DNA from: Alphaproteobacteria bacterium
Lineage (GTDB): Bacteria > Pseudomonadota > Alphaproteobacteria > Micavibrionales > Micavibrionaceae
NCBI GenBank assembly: GCA_018000295.1
Contig: JAGNKE010000019.1
Span: forward strand, 1 to 52,878
Reading direction: 5' to 3'
Length of the DNA stretch: 52,878 bases
Part shown: positions 24,674-33,415 of the stretch, in pieces
Position numbering within the stretch: position 1 is the first letter of the stretch
How the letters are laid out: the number at the start of each line of letters is the position of its first letter
Program-made: the position numbers and the translations under genes
The notes under the pieces: generated by a model
What the model was told of the DNA's origin: nothing
Databases searched by the model: none
What the model saw: the letters and a program-made list of their open reading frames with translations, nothing else

Positions 24674-24771
24674 GAGGGCTCCTTGGATTCTTTAAGAGAT
24701 TCTCCGGTTTCCACTATAGCGGGCGGGGGTTTGAGGGCAAATCACGAAGTTTTGCGGATTGTTGCAGGGGG

Positions 24772-25659
24772 TTATTGGGCTGGCGGGGTGGCGGGTTCGA
24801 AGAAGGTATAATGCCCGGGGAAGCCGCACCCCTCCAATAGTAAAGTGGTTCCATCCGCTCTTTCGATCAAAGGGGTAAGAAATTTATCCTTCCACGATAT
24901 GTCATCTCTGTCACTCGAGTAATATGGTGCTAAAATGTTTATTACTTTTTCTTCATTACCAGCAATCACTAGCGCTATAAAATCTTTATAAGCTAAATTT
25001 ATATAGCGATTTCTGAACTGAAGCTTATCGATTGTATTTTTGTCAGCGATTTTAGATGACTTGCACTTACTTACAACATCCTTGATTTTCTGGATGTATT
25101 CCTTTTCGTTTATAGGCTTTACCAAGGCGCTCCATGGGCGCATGGGGGTTAAAAACTCGTTTCGCTTAACAATATCAATATTTTTTTTAGAATTATCTGG
25201 AAGTGTTCTACTCTCCTTAGATAGATTTATTAGAAATTCTGAATGTGGCTTATCCTGAATAAAACTGACCTCATCAGCACGATCGATACTTATTTTTCCC
25301 TCTTTTTCATGCAAAGAAACGAGCACCCTTTGGCTGGGCTGTAAATCGAAAAATCCACAAGGGACAATTGAATAATAGGATATCTCAAATATATCAGGTG
25401 GCTTTCCTTTATATTTTTCTACCGTTTGAACGATAGCTATATGTGGAGAAACAGTTGGAGGCGGTAAATGTTCTTCGTAAACTTTTAGTATTCGCACCTT
25501 AGCGATATAATCAGATTTCTCAAAAATTTCCCTTAACCACTTTTCTGCGTTTTCTCTTGCTACAGGGTTTTTGCTTTCAAGGCTAGGCGGTTGACCACAC
25601 CCCCACGCTTGCGGCGCAGCGAGGCTCAGGGCGGCGAGGAGGAGCAGGATCAATCTCAT
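24772..25659 (-). CDS. Exported TIMP/NTR-like protein, mosaic base composition
   Basis: This 295-residue protein has a signal peptide (MRLILLLLAALSLAAPQAWG) ending before a Cys. The mature start CGQPPSLESKNPVARENAEK and the later VQTVEKYKGKPPDIFEIS and IVPCGFF show the netrin/TIMP-like pattern, namely N-terminal Cys, 'YIAKVRIL', 'KG', then 'CG'. It is a paralogue of the gene at 25983. Function unknown; bacterial members are surface or periplasmic. The first 70 and last 80 bases are GC-rich, but the interior (about 24830-25570) is AT-rich, so the gene may be a recombinant. Confidence 0.7.
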   Translation of the reverse strand: MRLILLLLAALSLAAPQAWGCGQPPSLESKNPVARENAEKWLREIFEKSDYIAKVRILKVYEEHLPPPTVSPHIAIVQTVEKYKGKPPDIFEISYYSIVPCGFFDLQPSQRVLVSLHEKEGKISIDRADEVSFIQDKPHSEFLINLSKESRTLPDNSKKNIDIVKRNEFLTPMRPWSALVKPINEKEYIQKIKDVVSKCKSSKIADKNTIDKLQFRNRYINLAYKDFIALVIAGNEEKVINILAPYYSSDRDDISWKDKFLTPLIERADGTTLLLEGCGFPGHYTFFEPATPPAQ

Positions 25660-25708
25660 GCGCTTAGTTTAGCCGCACAGGCAGGCGGCGGGAAAGAAAA
25701 AATCAAAA

Positions 25709-25785
25709 TAACACCAGAGAACGCAGAGACAGACAGAGATTTTAGCGCGTATGGTCTCTGTTTTTCTCTGTCTGGCTCTGTTGTT
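25709..25785. repeat. Dispersed palindromic repeat, copy 1
   Basis: This sequence, rich in CAGAGA and TCTCTG, is the reverse complement of 52146-52222, about 59 of the first 70 positions identical without gaps. Each copy can fold on itself (ACAGAG... against ...CTCTGT around a CATAcGCGC centre). It is part of a non-coding stretch (25660-25982) between the two TIMP-like genes. Confidence 0.7.
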
Positions 25786-25809
25786 TTCAATGGATCCCCC
25801 TCACCCGTC

Positions 25810-25910
25810 ACCCCGGCGCAGGCCGGGGTCCACGGAGAATGCCGGCACGGAGGTGTAAAAACCGATAAAAGCGCGAAAAGGTCGCTTTGGATTCCGGCCT
25901 ACGCCGGAAT
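25810..25910. repeat. Two REP-like hairpins
   Basis: ACCCCGGC-GCAG-GCCGGGGT (25810-25829) and ATTCCGGC-CTAC-GCCGGAAT (25891-25910) are perfect 8-bp stems. The second is followed by GACAATG, as is the hairpin at 52232-52251. These belong to the common 'GGATTCC...GGAATGAC' class of repetitive extragenic palindromes. The rest of the 323-bp gap shows no gene. Confidence 0.75.
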
Positions 25911-25982
25911 GACAATGAGGCTACAAGTGACAGGGAGGGCGGGAATGACAATGAGGGCAGGAATAAAGCGGCGTTGTGCCCT

Positions 25983-26909
25983 TCACTCCAGCTTCCATTC
26001 CTTCACGAGGTGGCAGCTTTTTTTGTAGCCAGCACCGAAGAATTCCGCGAGTTCTGGGCGGCATTGAAAGGCGATGAGGTGGGCGCCGGAGCATTTTCCG
26101 AGGCTGTAAAAGCGCGAACCGTCGCGGGCCAGAGGGCTGAGGAGGATGGCGCCGTCAGCAGGGGCGGTGAAGAGCGCCTCCTCGAAGCGTTCGCGTTCGG
26201 GCTTGTCCGCCTCGCCCATCCCGACCAGTTTGGGCGTTTCGATCGGGGACGGGTATTTGATGGCGATATACGCGCCTTCCTTGTGCGCCTTGTCCCAATC
26301 GGCCTGCGTGCGCTTGCCCATATAAAGCCAGCAATCGCGCGCGATACGGTCGAGGCGGGTTGTGAGGTCCGCTTTTACTTCGGCGGAAAGATCGAAGGGC
26401 TTGCCGTCCTTGGTAAGTTCGAGAGTCGCGGTTTGCCCCGGGGCGGGAGCTGCGGCCTCTTGATATGTTCCGGCCAGAACGGCCTTCCTGTCCTCGTCGG
26501 TCAGATGATCGCCGCAATGCTGGGCGAGGACCAGATCGCCCTTGAATTCGCGGATCATGAAAAAATCCAGATTTTTGACATTCTCCGGCACGATGCCGCA
26601 GCTTGTCACCGTATCGGCGTAAAGGGTCACGGTTTTGGTTTCCGGTGGGCCTTTGTAGAGCTTCTGCACGTTTACGGTGATGCGTGAAAAGTTGGGGTTT
26701 TGCGCGAGGGGCGGCACCTGGCCTGCGCTATCGGGTTGAGTAGCGGTGACGGGTTCAACGCTCTCCACCTTGCCTTCGAAAATGTAGCGGGCTTCCGCGA
26801 TATTGTTTTTGCTGGCTTCGGGGGTGAAGGCGTCCGGCATACACTCGCAGGCAAAGGCGGGACTAGCGGAAAGAGTCAGGGCGAACAAAAGGAGGAAAAA
26901 AATTTTCAT
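25983..26909 (-). CDS. Exported TIMP/NTR-like protein
   Basis: This 308-residue protein has a signal peptide (MKIFFLLLFALTLSASPAFA) followed directly by CECMPDAF, the free N-terminal Cys-x-Cys typical of TIMP/netrin-like domains. ARYIFEGKVESVE, the strand ITVNVQKLYKGPPETKTVTL and SCGIV follow in the order expected for the fold. Residues 170-308 form an extra domain without a recognised family. Animal TIMPs inhibit metalloproteases; the role in bacteria is unknown. It is 3 bp downstream of glmU, so the two may be cotranscribed. Confidence 0.75.
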   Translation of the reverse strand: MKIFFLLLFALTLSASPAFACECMPDAFTPEASKNNIAEARYIFEGKVESVEPVTATQPDSAGQVPPLAQNPNFSRITVNVQKLYKGPPETKTVTLYADTVTSCGIVPENVKNLDFFMIREFKGDLVLAQHCGDHLTDEDRKAVLAGTYQEAAAPAPGQTATLELTKDGKPFDLSAEVKADLTTRLDRIARDCWLYMGKRTQADWDKAHKEGAYIAIKYPSPIETPKLVGMGEADKPERERFEEALFTAPADGAILLSPLARDGSRFYSLGKCSGAHLIAFQCRPELAEFFGAGYKKSCHLVKEWKLE

Positions 26910-26912
26910 GGT

Positions 26913-28262
26913 TTATTTCTTCTTCCGTTCCGCCTTGCGCTGGCGGTAGGTGGCGGCCCAGCCCTTGCGGACCTCTTCCTTGGCGCGGGAGAGGGAGAGC
27001 GCGTCGGCGGGAACGTTCTGCGTGATCGTCGAGCCTGCTGCAATAAAGGCGCCATCGTCGATGATCAGCGGGGCGATGAGGTTGACATTTGATCCGACCA
27101 TCACGCCCTTGCCGATGATCGTGGTGTGCTTTTCAAAGCCGTCGTAATTCACGGTGATCGCGCCGCAACCGAAATTTACATCCTCGCCCATCTCGCAATC
27201 GCCAACATAGCCAAGGTGGCTGACCTTGCTGCGGTCGCCGATGGTGGATTTCTTGATTTCAACGAAATTGCCGATGCGGACATTATCGCCCAGCACCGTG
27301 CCGGGACGCAGGCGAGCAAAGGGTCCGACCGTGGTCTTGCTGCCAATCTTCGCGCCCTCAAGGTGTGAGAAGGCCCGGATGCGCGAGCCTTCGCCTACTT
27401 CCACGCCGGGGCCGAAATAGACGTTCGGCTCCACAACCACGCCCTCATCCAGAATCGTATCGAAGTGGAAGAAGACGCTTTCAGGGTCTTGCAACGTCAC
27501 GCCGCGTTCAAGAAAATGCTCGCGCATACGTTTTTGCGCGATCCGTTCGAGGGCGGCGAGATCGGTGCGGGTGTTGCAGCCGCGCACTTCGTCGGCATCG
27601 AAAGTGATCTGCACGCGGGTTTTGTAACTGTCGCGGGCGGCAATTTCGGGCAGGTCGGTGATGTAATATTCCTTCTGCGCGTTGCGGTTGGTGAGGCTGC
27701 CGAGCCAGCGCTCCAAACGTTTTCCATCCATGCAGAACGCGCCGGTATTGATCAGGCGGACCATTTTTTCCGAAAGTGTGGCGTCCTTCTCCTCGCGGAT
27801 AGCAGCGACGTTGCCCTCCACATCCAGCAGCAAGCGGCCATAGCCCGTGGGGTTGGACAGTTCGGTCCCCAGGACGGCGATGCCGGTATCCGAGGATTGC
27901 TGGCGCGCCTGTATCAGGTTCCACAGGGTTTGCGGGGAGATCATCGGCGTATCGCCCAGCAGCACGAGAACGTCCCCGTTGAATTTCTGCAGAAGATTCA
28001 TCGCACATTTGAGGGCGCTGCCCGTACCGTCCTGCTGCGGCTGAAGAACCGCCTCGCACGGGTGGACGGCCTCCACCAGATCCTCCATGCCCGGACCAAC
28101 GACGACGATCGTGCGGTCCGGCTCCAGATGGCGGACGCTTTCGAGCAGCCATTTGATCATGGGCCAGCCGAGAAGCTCGTTCATCACCTTCGGTTTTTTG
28201 GATTTCATCCGTACGCCGCGTCCGGCAGCCAGAATTACGCAGGCGAGGGGTCTTTTGGTCAT
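26913..28262 (-). CDS. glmU: Bifunctional UDP-GlcNAc pyrophosphorylase / GlcN-1-P acetyltransferase
   Basis: This 449-residue enzyme acetylates glucosamine 1-phosphate and then couples it to UTP, giving UDP-GlcNAc. The N-terminal nucleotidyltransferase shows CVILAAGRGVRMKSKKPK, QQDGTGSA and a GDTP motif. The C-terminal left-handed beta-helix shows hexapeptide repeats with GNFVEIKKSTIG, HLGYVGD, NFGCGAITVNYDG and SNVNLIAPL. ATG 28262 (MTKRPLACVIL) has GGGGA upstream; ATG 28277 would add five residues. It works one step after GlmS, encoded 2.2 kb downstream on the same strand. Confidence 0.95.
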   Translation of the reverse strand: MTKRPLACVILAAGRGVRMKSKKPKVMNELLGWPMIKWLLESVRHLEPDRTIVVVGPGMEDLVEAVHPCEAVLQPQQDGTGSALKCAMNLLQKFNGDVLVLLGDTPMISPQTLWNLIQARQQSSDTGIAVLGTELSNPTGYGRLLLDVEGNVAAIREEKDATLSEKMVRLINTGAFCMDGKRLERWLGSLTNRNAQKEYYITDLPEIAARDSYKTRVQITFDADEVRGCNTRTDLAALERIAQKRMREHFLERGVTLQDPESVFFHFDTILDEGVVVEPNVYFGPGVEVGEGSRIRAFSHLEGAKIGSKTTVGPFARLRPGTVLGDNVRIGNFVEIKKSTIGDRSKVSHLGYVGDCEMGEDVNFGCGAITVNYDGFEKHTTIIGKGVMVGSNVNLIAPLIIDDGAFIAAGSTITQNVPADALSLSRAKEEVRKGWAATYRQRKAERKKK

Positions 28263-28295
28263 GGTTTCCCCGGTCATCCCTTGAAAAGAGTTTTC

Positions 28296-29219
28296 TCAGT
28301 CCTTTTTCTGCGTGAGCACCAGATTCCCGCGCTCGAAATAGGTGAGATGCATGAAGAGCGTACCATAAGCGGTCTTGACGCGTACACGCACCGGAACGGC
28401 AATGTTGTTGTTTTCCCCGATCATGGCGAACCAGACGGTCGGCATAGTGCCGCGCTCGCGCCCCTGCTCCTGGATCGAGAGCCAGCCCCGGGGTTTCTTG
28501 TGCCATTCACCGCCGCGGGGAGTGACTTCGACCACGCATTCCACGGCGGGGCCGCTGTAAGCGTTATAACGGGTCGGCTTGATCATGACGTAACGCTGAT
28601 GCTGGAAAGCCATGCCGTAGCGGCGCTTGCCGTCATAGATCTCCGAATAGCCGTCGCATTTTTTACCGCGGGCGAGTTCCTCCATCATCACCAGCGTGGC
28701 GCTCAATACATCCGTGGTTTGATCGGTTAGCGCCTTGGCCGGTGTTTCTTTTTTTGGCTTCTTTGTGGTGTAGCTGGTCATCAGATCAACGAAGGAGCCG
28801 TCCTTGCCGTAACGGTAGGTTTTGACCTCCCGCTCCTTTTTCCAGGAGGCAATCGATTCATGCATCTCGGGCTGGCGCTTGCCGCCGGGGAGCATCCAGC
28901 CCTTCGATTCAAAGGTGCCTTCCCACGGGACCATGCTGGCGAGAAAACCTTGTGTCGCTGCTCCGAAGATCATGCGGTAGTAATTTTTTTCGCGCAGGTC
29001 GATCTGCATCTCGGCTGAGACCGCGTCCACGCCGCTGGCATAGACCTCGTATTTCATGCGCTGAACGTCCGGCGATTTGGCCTGTTGCGCTTGGGCCGAT
29101 GCGGATGCCGACACCAGAGCCAGAGCGGTTAAAGCACTAAGTCCAAAGGCCCGGAGTCTGAACGAGCGTTCCGCCCAATCCTTCCTTGAAGGCCTTGACG
29201 CCCTTGGATTGCGTTTCAT
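28296..29219 (-). CDS. DUF3108 domain protein, exported
   Basis: This 307-residue protein belongs to the DUF3108 family: KYEVYASGVDAVSAEMQIDL, then YRMIFGAATQGFLASMVPW, and a C-terminal VWFAMIGENNNIAVPVRVRV. The basic N-terminus and hydrophobic run FGLSALTALALVSASASAQA are a signal peptide with an unusually long positively charged part. Family members are periplasmic and of unknown biochemistry. The start at 29219 overlaps the 3' end of the FemAB-like gene by 83 bp in a different frame; no later start codon would keep the signal peptide. Confidence 0.75.
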   Translation of the reverse strand: MKRNPRASRPSRKDWAERSFRLRAFGLSALTALALVSASASAQAQQAKSPDVQRMKYEVYASGVDAVSAEMQIDLREKNYYRMIFGAATQGFLASMVPWEGTFESKGWMLPGGKRQPEMHESIASWKKEREVKTYRYGKDGSFVDLMTSYTTKKPKKETPAKALTDQTTDVLSATLVMMEELARGKKCDGYSEIYDGKRRYGMAFQHQRYVMIKPTRYNAYSGPAVECVVEVTPRGGEWHKKPRGWLSIQEQGRERGTMPTVWFAMIGENNNIAVPVRVRVKTAYGTLFMHLTYFERGNLVLTQKKD

Positions 29220-30123
29220 TAATACCGCCCAGATCGAAATCATCTATTGCCCTTTCCTTTAATACCCTCAATGCTTCCCACAGCAAGAGATGGTGCGCGC
29301 AACGCTCACGTCCGGCCTGTGTCGTCCAGCCAGCCTGATAGGTCGCGCTTTTCCCATGACACATGATTAATACACCTGCCAGCGGCTCCCCGTCCAGACT
29401 TGCACAGCCGATATATGCATTTTTTCTCTTCAAAAAGGCTTGAGTCAGAACCGACAGGGTGCGCGGGGAGGGTCCGTCATACTTCTTTTCCGCCTTGTCC
29501 TTCTGATAGCCCGCCAGAAAGAAGGCCAAGAGACTGCCCTGCCCGTCCCATACGAGTTCAATCCCCTGGTTTTCCGCCTTTTTCAGGGCGCCGCGCCAAT
29601 TTTTAGCGGTTTTGGCGCGAAGCCTCTCCATAGAGGGCCGCAGATCGAGCCAAAGGGTCCGGTAGGGGGCCGAAGCTCTTTTAAACCCTCTTTCTTCCAA
29701 AATCTTAGTGTTAGGAGAGATGTCTTCACATTCGGGAATGAAACGCATCTTTCTGCCGAATTTTTTTGGATAATCCCGTCTGAGCGCCTCTAAAAACGCT
29801 TCAAAATGTTCAGGGCTGCCATAATTTTCAAGCCAGAGCGGTCCGCGGTCGAGATGCGCGCCAAGGATGCGGCTATTGAATAGTCCTGCTTCCAGAAGCT
29901 GCACAATCCCGGCCTGCTCTCCATCCATCAGGATGACCGCCTGCCGCAGACGCTGGTTGTTCAGTCGGGCCATCGTCTGACCATAGGCAGGACTCTGCAA
30001 CAGGTTGGACCGAGGGATGCGGCTGAAAAGCTCCTCCGATTGCTGTGTTACGCCGGAACTCCAAATCAGGCGGCAGGATGAAGCCTCAGACAAGGTGATC
30101 GAATGTGCCTTTTTTTCTTGCAT
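29137..30123 (-). CDS. FemAB-like GNAT acyltransferase
   Basis: This 328-residue protein has two GNAT-type halves. Diagnostic segments are SRIPRSNLLQSPAYGQTMAR near the start, GAHLDRGPLWLENYG, SMERLRAKTAKNWRGALKKAE (the FemAB 'kW.r.lkka' block) and AGWTTQAGRERCAHHLLLWEAL with DFDLGGINETQSKGVKAFKE at the end. FemX/FemAB enzymes add amino acids from aminoacyl-tRNA to a peptidoglycan precursor; many Gram-negative members have other or unknown acceptors. It is the first gene of the minus-strand group and is divergent from dapD, whose start is 74 bp away. Confidence 0.8.
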   Translation of the reverse strand: MQEKKAHSITLSEASSCRLIWSSGVTQQSEELFSRIPRSNLLQSPAYGQTMARLNNQRLRQAVILMDGEQAGIVQLLEAGLFNSRILGAHLDRGPLWLENYGSPEHFEAFLEALRRDYPKKFGRKMRFIPECEDISPNTKILEERGFKRASAPYRTLWLDLRPSMERLRAKTAKNWRGALKKAENQGIELVWDGQGSLLAFFLAGYQKDKAEKKYDGPSPRTLSVLTQAFLKRKNAYIGCASLDGEPLAGVLIMCHGKSATYQAGWTTQAGRERCAHHLLLWEALRVLKERAIDDFDLGGINETQSKGVKAFKEGLGGTLVQTPGLWT

Positions 30124-30197
30124 GATGCTTGATTTTGCAGGTCCGGCATGGTCAATTCAATCGGATTACGCCCATCATTCACAGGAAGGTTGTTGCC

Positions 30198-31046
30198 ATG
30201 TCCGCTCTTCATGCTCATTTGCAGACCACAATCGATCAAGCATGGGACGACCGCGCCAATATCGGACCCGATACGGGCGGCAAAGTCCAGGAAGCCGTCG
30301 AGGAGGTTCTTTCGCTGCTGGACAGCGGCACGGTCCGGGTTGCCCAGAAAAATGACGGCGCGTGGGTCGTCAATCAGTGGCTGAAAAAAGCCGTACTCCT
30401 TTCCTTCCGGTTGAACGCCACCAAGCTGATTTCCGGCGGGGCCGGCGGCGGGCATTGGTACGACAAGGTGGACAGCAAATTCAAGAACTGGGGCGAGAAA
30501 GAATTCAAGGCGGCGGGTTTCCGTGCCGTGCCGGATTGCGTTGTGCGCCGCTCGGCCTATGTTGCGCCCGGGGCCGTTCTGATGCCCTGCTTTCTGAATG
30601 TCGGCGCGTATGTCGATTCCGGCACGATGATCGACACATGGTCCACGGTCGGCTCCTGCGCGCAGATTGGAAAAGACTGTCATATTTCCGGCGGCGTCGG
30701 GATCGGCGGCGTTCTGGAACCTTTGCAGGCGGAACCCGTTATCATTGAAGACAATGTCTTTATTGGGGCGCGCTCGGAAGTCGCGGAAGGTGTGATCGTC
30801 GAACAGGGCGCGGTGCTGTCCATGGGCGTCTTCATCGGCGCCTCGACCAAAATCGTTGATCGTGCCTCGGGCAAGGTCCATATGGGGCGCGTTCCGGCCT
30901 ATTCTGTTGTGATCCCTGGAACCCTTCCGGGGAAGCCTCTTCCAGACGGCAGCCCCGGACCCGGTCTTGCCTGCGCGGTGATTGTCAAGCAGGTGGATGA
31001 AAAAACCCGCAGTAAGACAGCAGTAAACGAGCTGCTCAGAGACTAG
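30198..31046 (+). CDS. dapD: Tetrahydrodipicolinate N-succinyltransferase
   Basis: This 282-residue enzyme transfers succinyl from succinyl-CoA to tetrahydrodipicolinate in the DAP/lysine pathway. The N-terminal helical part ([17 protein letters not shown]) is followed by a left-handed beta-helix of hexapeptides ([37 protein letters not shown]). AGGAAGGT lies before ATG 30198, and the family N-terminus matches this start. dapE, the later desuccinylase, is two genes downstream on the same strand. Confidence 0.96.
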   Translation: MSALHAHLQTTIDQAWDDRANIGPDTGGKVQEAVEEVLSLLDSGTVRVAQKNDGAWVVNQWLKKAVLLSFRLNATKLISGGAGGGHWYDKVDSKFKNWGEKEFKAAGFRAVPDCVVRRSAYVAPGAVLMPCFLNVGAYVDSGTMIDTWSTVGSCAQIGKDCHISGGVGIGGVLEPLQAEPVIIEDNVFIGARSEVAEGVIVEQGAVLSMGVFIGASTKIVDRASGKVHMGRVPAYSVVIPGTLPGKPLPDGSPGPGLACAVIVKQVDEKTRSKTAVNELLRD

Positions 31047-31169
31047 ATAACTCCTTGATTTGCAAATATTTTATTGCATTGCACAATGTTTTTCTGGATA
31101 ATATTATTTCAATATGATATCCATTCTCAGCCTTGAGCGAGAACGGGTTTATTTAGGGTTGCCTATTCT

Positions 31170-32276
31170 ATGAATTTAAGTGTTCCTGACTGGCAGAGTC
31201 TACCTGCGTTTTTCCGGCGCGTAGCAAGCGGCGATTTGTTTCGGTGGCGTGACACCTTTGCCGAATATCTGACCAGCACGGGCCGTTATAATTCCGAAGA
31301 TGACGTCATTAAGAATTTCGAGCCTCTCGTCAAAGATTTGCGTGGCTGGATGAAAGCCAAAGGTTACAATTTCGCCGAAGCGGTTCTTGATTATACTCTT
31401 GAAAAAAAAGCCGAACTTGTCCGCAAAGACGGCAAAACCCCGAGTGCGCTCCATGAAGTTACGCAGGCCGTCTGGTTCATCAGCTGTATCGAGGACGGGC
31501 TTCATGTCGATGACCCTGAGGGCATCCTCGCGGTGATATTCTCCCATGACTTGGGCGAAGATTTCGGTGTTCTCCCAGAAGATCTCTCACGGTATCTCCG
31601 TAACGAAAGGGGGTTTATGGATAGCTTGGCGATAGACGAATTCCTTGAAAATTTTGATGTTATCTCGAAAAGATATGGAAAAACGGGTGCACCACGCTAC
31701 AAAAATGATTACGAATATTATCTGGCCATCCAGAAAATGAAAAATGCGTCCGTTGCCAAGATGATCGACCGCGCCCATAACATCATGACTCTTATCGGCG
31801 TGAAGGAAAACGAAGGCCCGGAAGATAAAATGAGAATGACTGTCTATGTAGCCAAAACCCTTCAGCTTCAAAGCGATTATGTGCGCGATGCTTCTCTGGC
31901 CTTTCCTTCTCAAGCGGAAATCTATAAGGCTCTTGAATTTGTTATCGAGCAGGAAGCTCAGGTCTGCCGCTACTATATCGTCGATACTGGCAAGAAGATC
32001 ACGGATGATAACGATCTACGCAGCGAAATGCCGGATAAAGGCTTTAAGAAGCTTCCGAAAGGTTTTCATCCGTTGATCTTCGCCGCCGAGCGCATCCGGC
32101 ACACCTATCCTGAAACGCATCTGGCCAAAACTCCGGCAAAAGACGCAGATCTTGACCGCGGAATAATTTCTGGTTCCGGCGGCTCAAAAGGTTCCGGTTC
32201 AGGGTCTGGCGACTCAGCAGGCGGGACCGCCGGTTCAAGAACCGGCACTGATGACATTCCCGACTTTAACCGTTAA
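31170..32276 (+). CDS. HD-domain protein, putative single-domain (p)ppGpp hydrolase
   Basis: This 368-residue protein has the hydrolase pattern of the SpoT/RelA HD domain. His94 lies in SALHEVTQAVWF, the HD pair plus ED in AVIFSHDLGEDFG (His126, Asp127, Glu130, Asp131), and a final Asp in KMIDRAHNIMTL (Asp200), which parallels KLADRLHNMRTL. There is no synthetase, TGS or ACT domain, so it would act as a small alarmone hydrolase. Residues 340-368 are a Gly/Ser-rich tail. It sits between dapD (123-bp gap) and dapE (11-bp gap), so it is probably cotranscribed with dapE. A different phosphate substrate is possible. Confidence 0.75.
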   Translation: MNLSVPDWQSLPAFFRRVASGDLFRWRDTFAEYLTSTGRYNSEDDVIKNFEPLVKDLRGWMKAKGYNFAEAVLDYTLEKKAELVRKDGKTPSALHEVTQAVWFISCIEDGLHVDDPEGILAVIFSHDLGEDFGVLPEDLSRYLRNERGFMDSLAIDEFLENFDVISKRYGKTGAPRYKNDYEYYLAIQKMKNASVAKMIDRAHNIMTLIGVKENEGPEDKMRMTVYVAKTLQLQSDYVRDASLAFPSQAEIYKALEFVIEQEAQVCRYYIVDTGKKITDDNDLRSEMPDKGFKKLPKGFHPLIFAAERIRHTYPETHLAKTPAKDADLDRGIISGSGGSKGSGSGSGDSAGGTAGSRTGTDDIPDFNR

Positions 32277-32287
32277 ACTGCCTCTGC

Positions 32288-33415
32288 ATGAGTTATGACG
32301 TCCTTTCCCTCGCGCAGGGTCTGATCCGCTGCCCGTCCGTGACCCCCGAAGATGCGGGGGCGCAGCTTTTTCTGGCCGAAAAGCTTTCTACCCTCGGGTT
32401 TTCCTGCCACCATTTACCTTTCGAGGAAGTCCCCAACCTGTTCGCCCGCTACGGGACAGGGGGCAAGCATCTGTGCTTTGCCGGACATACGGATGTCGTG
32501 CCGACGGGGCCGGAGCAAAAATGGACCTATCCCCCTTTCGGCGCTGAAATCCATAACGGTATCCTGTACGGGCGCGGGGCCGCCGATATGAAAGGCGCTG
32601 TGGCCGCCTTTGCTGCCGCCGCCGCTTCATTTATCGAACGGAAGAAAAATTTCGACGGGAGCATCAGCCTGCTGATCACCGGAGATGAAGAGGGGCCGGC
32701 CGTGAACGGCACGGTGAGGGTTCTGGAATGGATGAAGGAACACGGGCATCTCCCCGACGTGGCGCTTGTGGGCGAGCCGACCAATCCCGATACGCTAGGA
32801 CAGGAAATCAAAATCGGGCGGCGCGGCTCGCTTTCTGGAACTTTAAGAGTTGCCGGAAAACAGGGCCATGTGGCCTACCCTCATCTGGCGCATAATCCTC
32901 TGCCTCCGCTGATCAAAATGCTGGATACGCTCAGCGATCACGTTTTCGACAAGGGTTCGGCCTATTTCCCGCAAACCAATCTGGAGATCACGACGATCGA
33001 CGTGGGTAATCCAGCCAGCAATGTGATCCCCTCCGAAGGACACGCGACCTTTAACATCCGGTTCAACGACCGCTGGAGTTCGGAGACCATCAGTCAAAAA
33101 ATCGTCGATATCCTCGACAAGGTCAAACATCCCTATGAACTGGAGTTGTCCTGCGGGGCGGAGAGTTTTATCACCCGGCCGGGAGACTGGTCGGCGCTTG
33201 TCTTAAAAGCCGTTCAGGATATTACCGGGAAAAAGGCCGAATACACGACCAACGGCGGCACGTCGGATGCACGGTTTATAGTGAATTACTGCCCGGTCGT
33301 CGAGTTCGGCGCGATCAACGCCAGCATCCACCAGATCGACGAACACGCTCCCGTCAAAGACCTTGAAGACCTCACACGGATTTATGAGCGGCTTTTGATG
33401 CTTTATTTCTTCTGA
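32288..33415 (+). CDS. dapE: Succinyl-diaminopimelate desuccinylase
   Basis: This 375-residue di-zinc M20 peptidase removes succinate from succinyl-LL-DAP. The metal ligands lie in FAGHTDVVPTG, YGRGAADMKGA, GDEEGPAVNGT and GEPTNPDTLG. The dimer-forming lid contains GRRGSLSGTLRVAGKQGHVA, and a late His is in INASIHQIDEH. Length is normal for the family. Its 3' end overlaps the convergent PRC-barrel gene by 13 bp, so no terminator fits between them. Confidence 0.96.
   Translation: MSYDVLSLAQGLIRCPSVTPEDAGAQLFLAEKLSTLGFSCHHLPFEEVPNLFARYGTGGKHLCFAGHTDVVPTGPEQKWTYPPFGAEIHNGILYGRGAADMKGAVAAFAAAAASFIERKKNFDGSISLLITGDEEGPAVNGTVRVLEWMKEHGHLPDVALVGEPTNPDTLGQEIKIGRRGSLSGTLRVAGKQGHVAYPHLAHNPLPPLIKMLDTLSDHVFDKGSAYFPQTNLEITTIDVGNPASNVIPSEGHATFNIRFNDRWSSETISQKIVDILDKVKHPYELELSCGAESFITRPGDWSALVLKAVQDITGKKAEYTTNGGTSDARFIVNYCPVVEFGAINASIHQIDEHAPVKDLEDLTRIYERLLMLYFF

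Noticed and set aside
27465..28730. A 421-codon plus-strand frame over glmU
   Set aside because: It is the antisense shadow of glmU and the DUF3108 gene.
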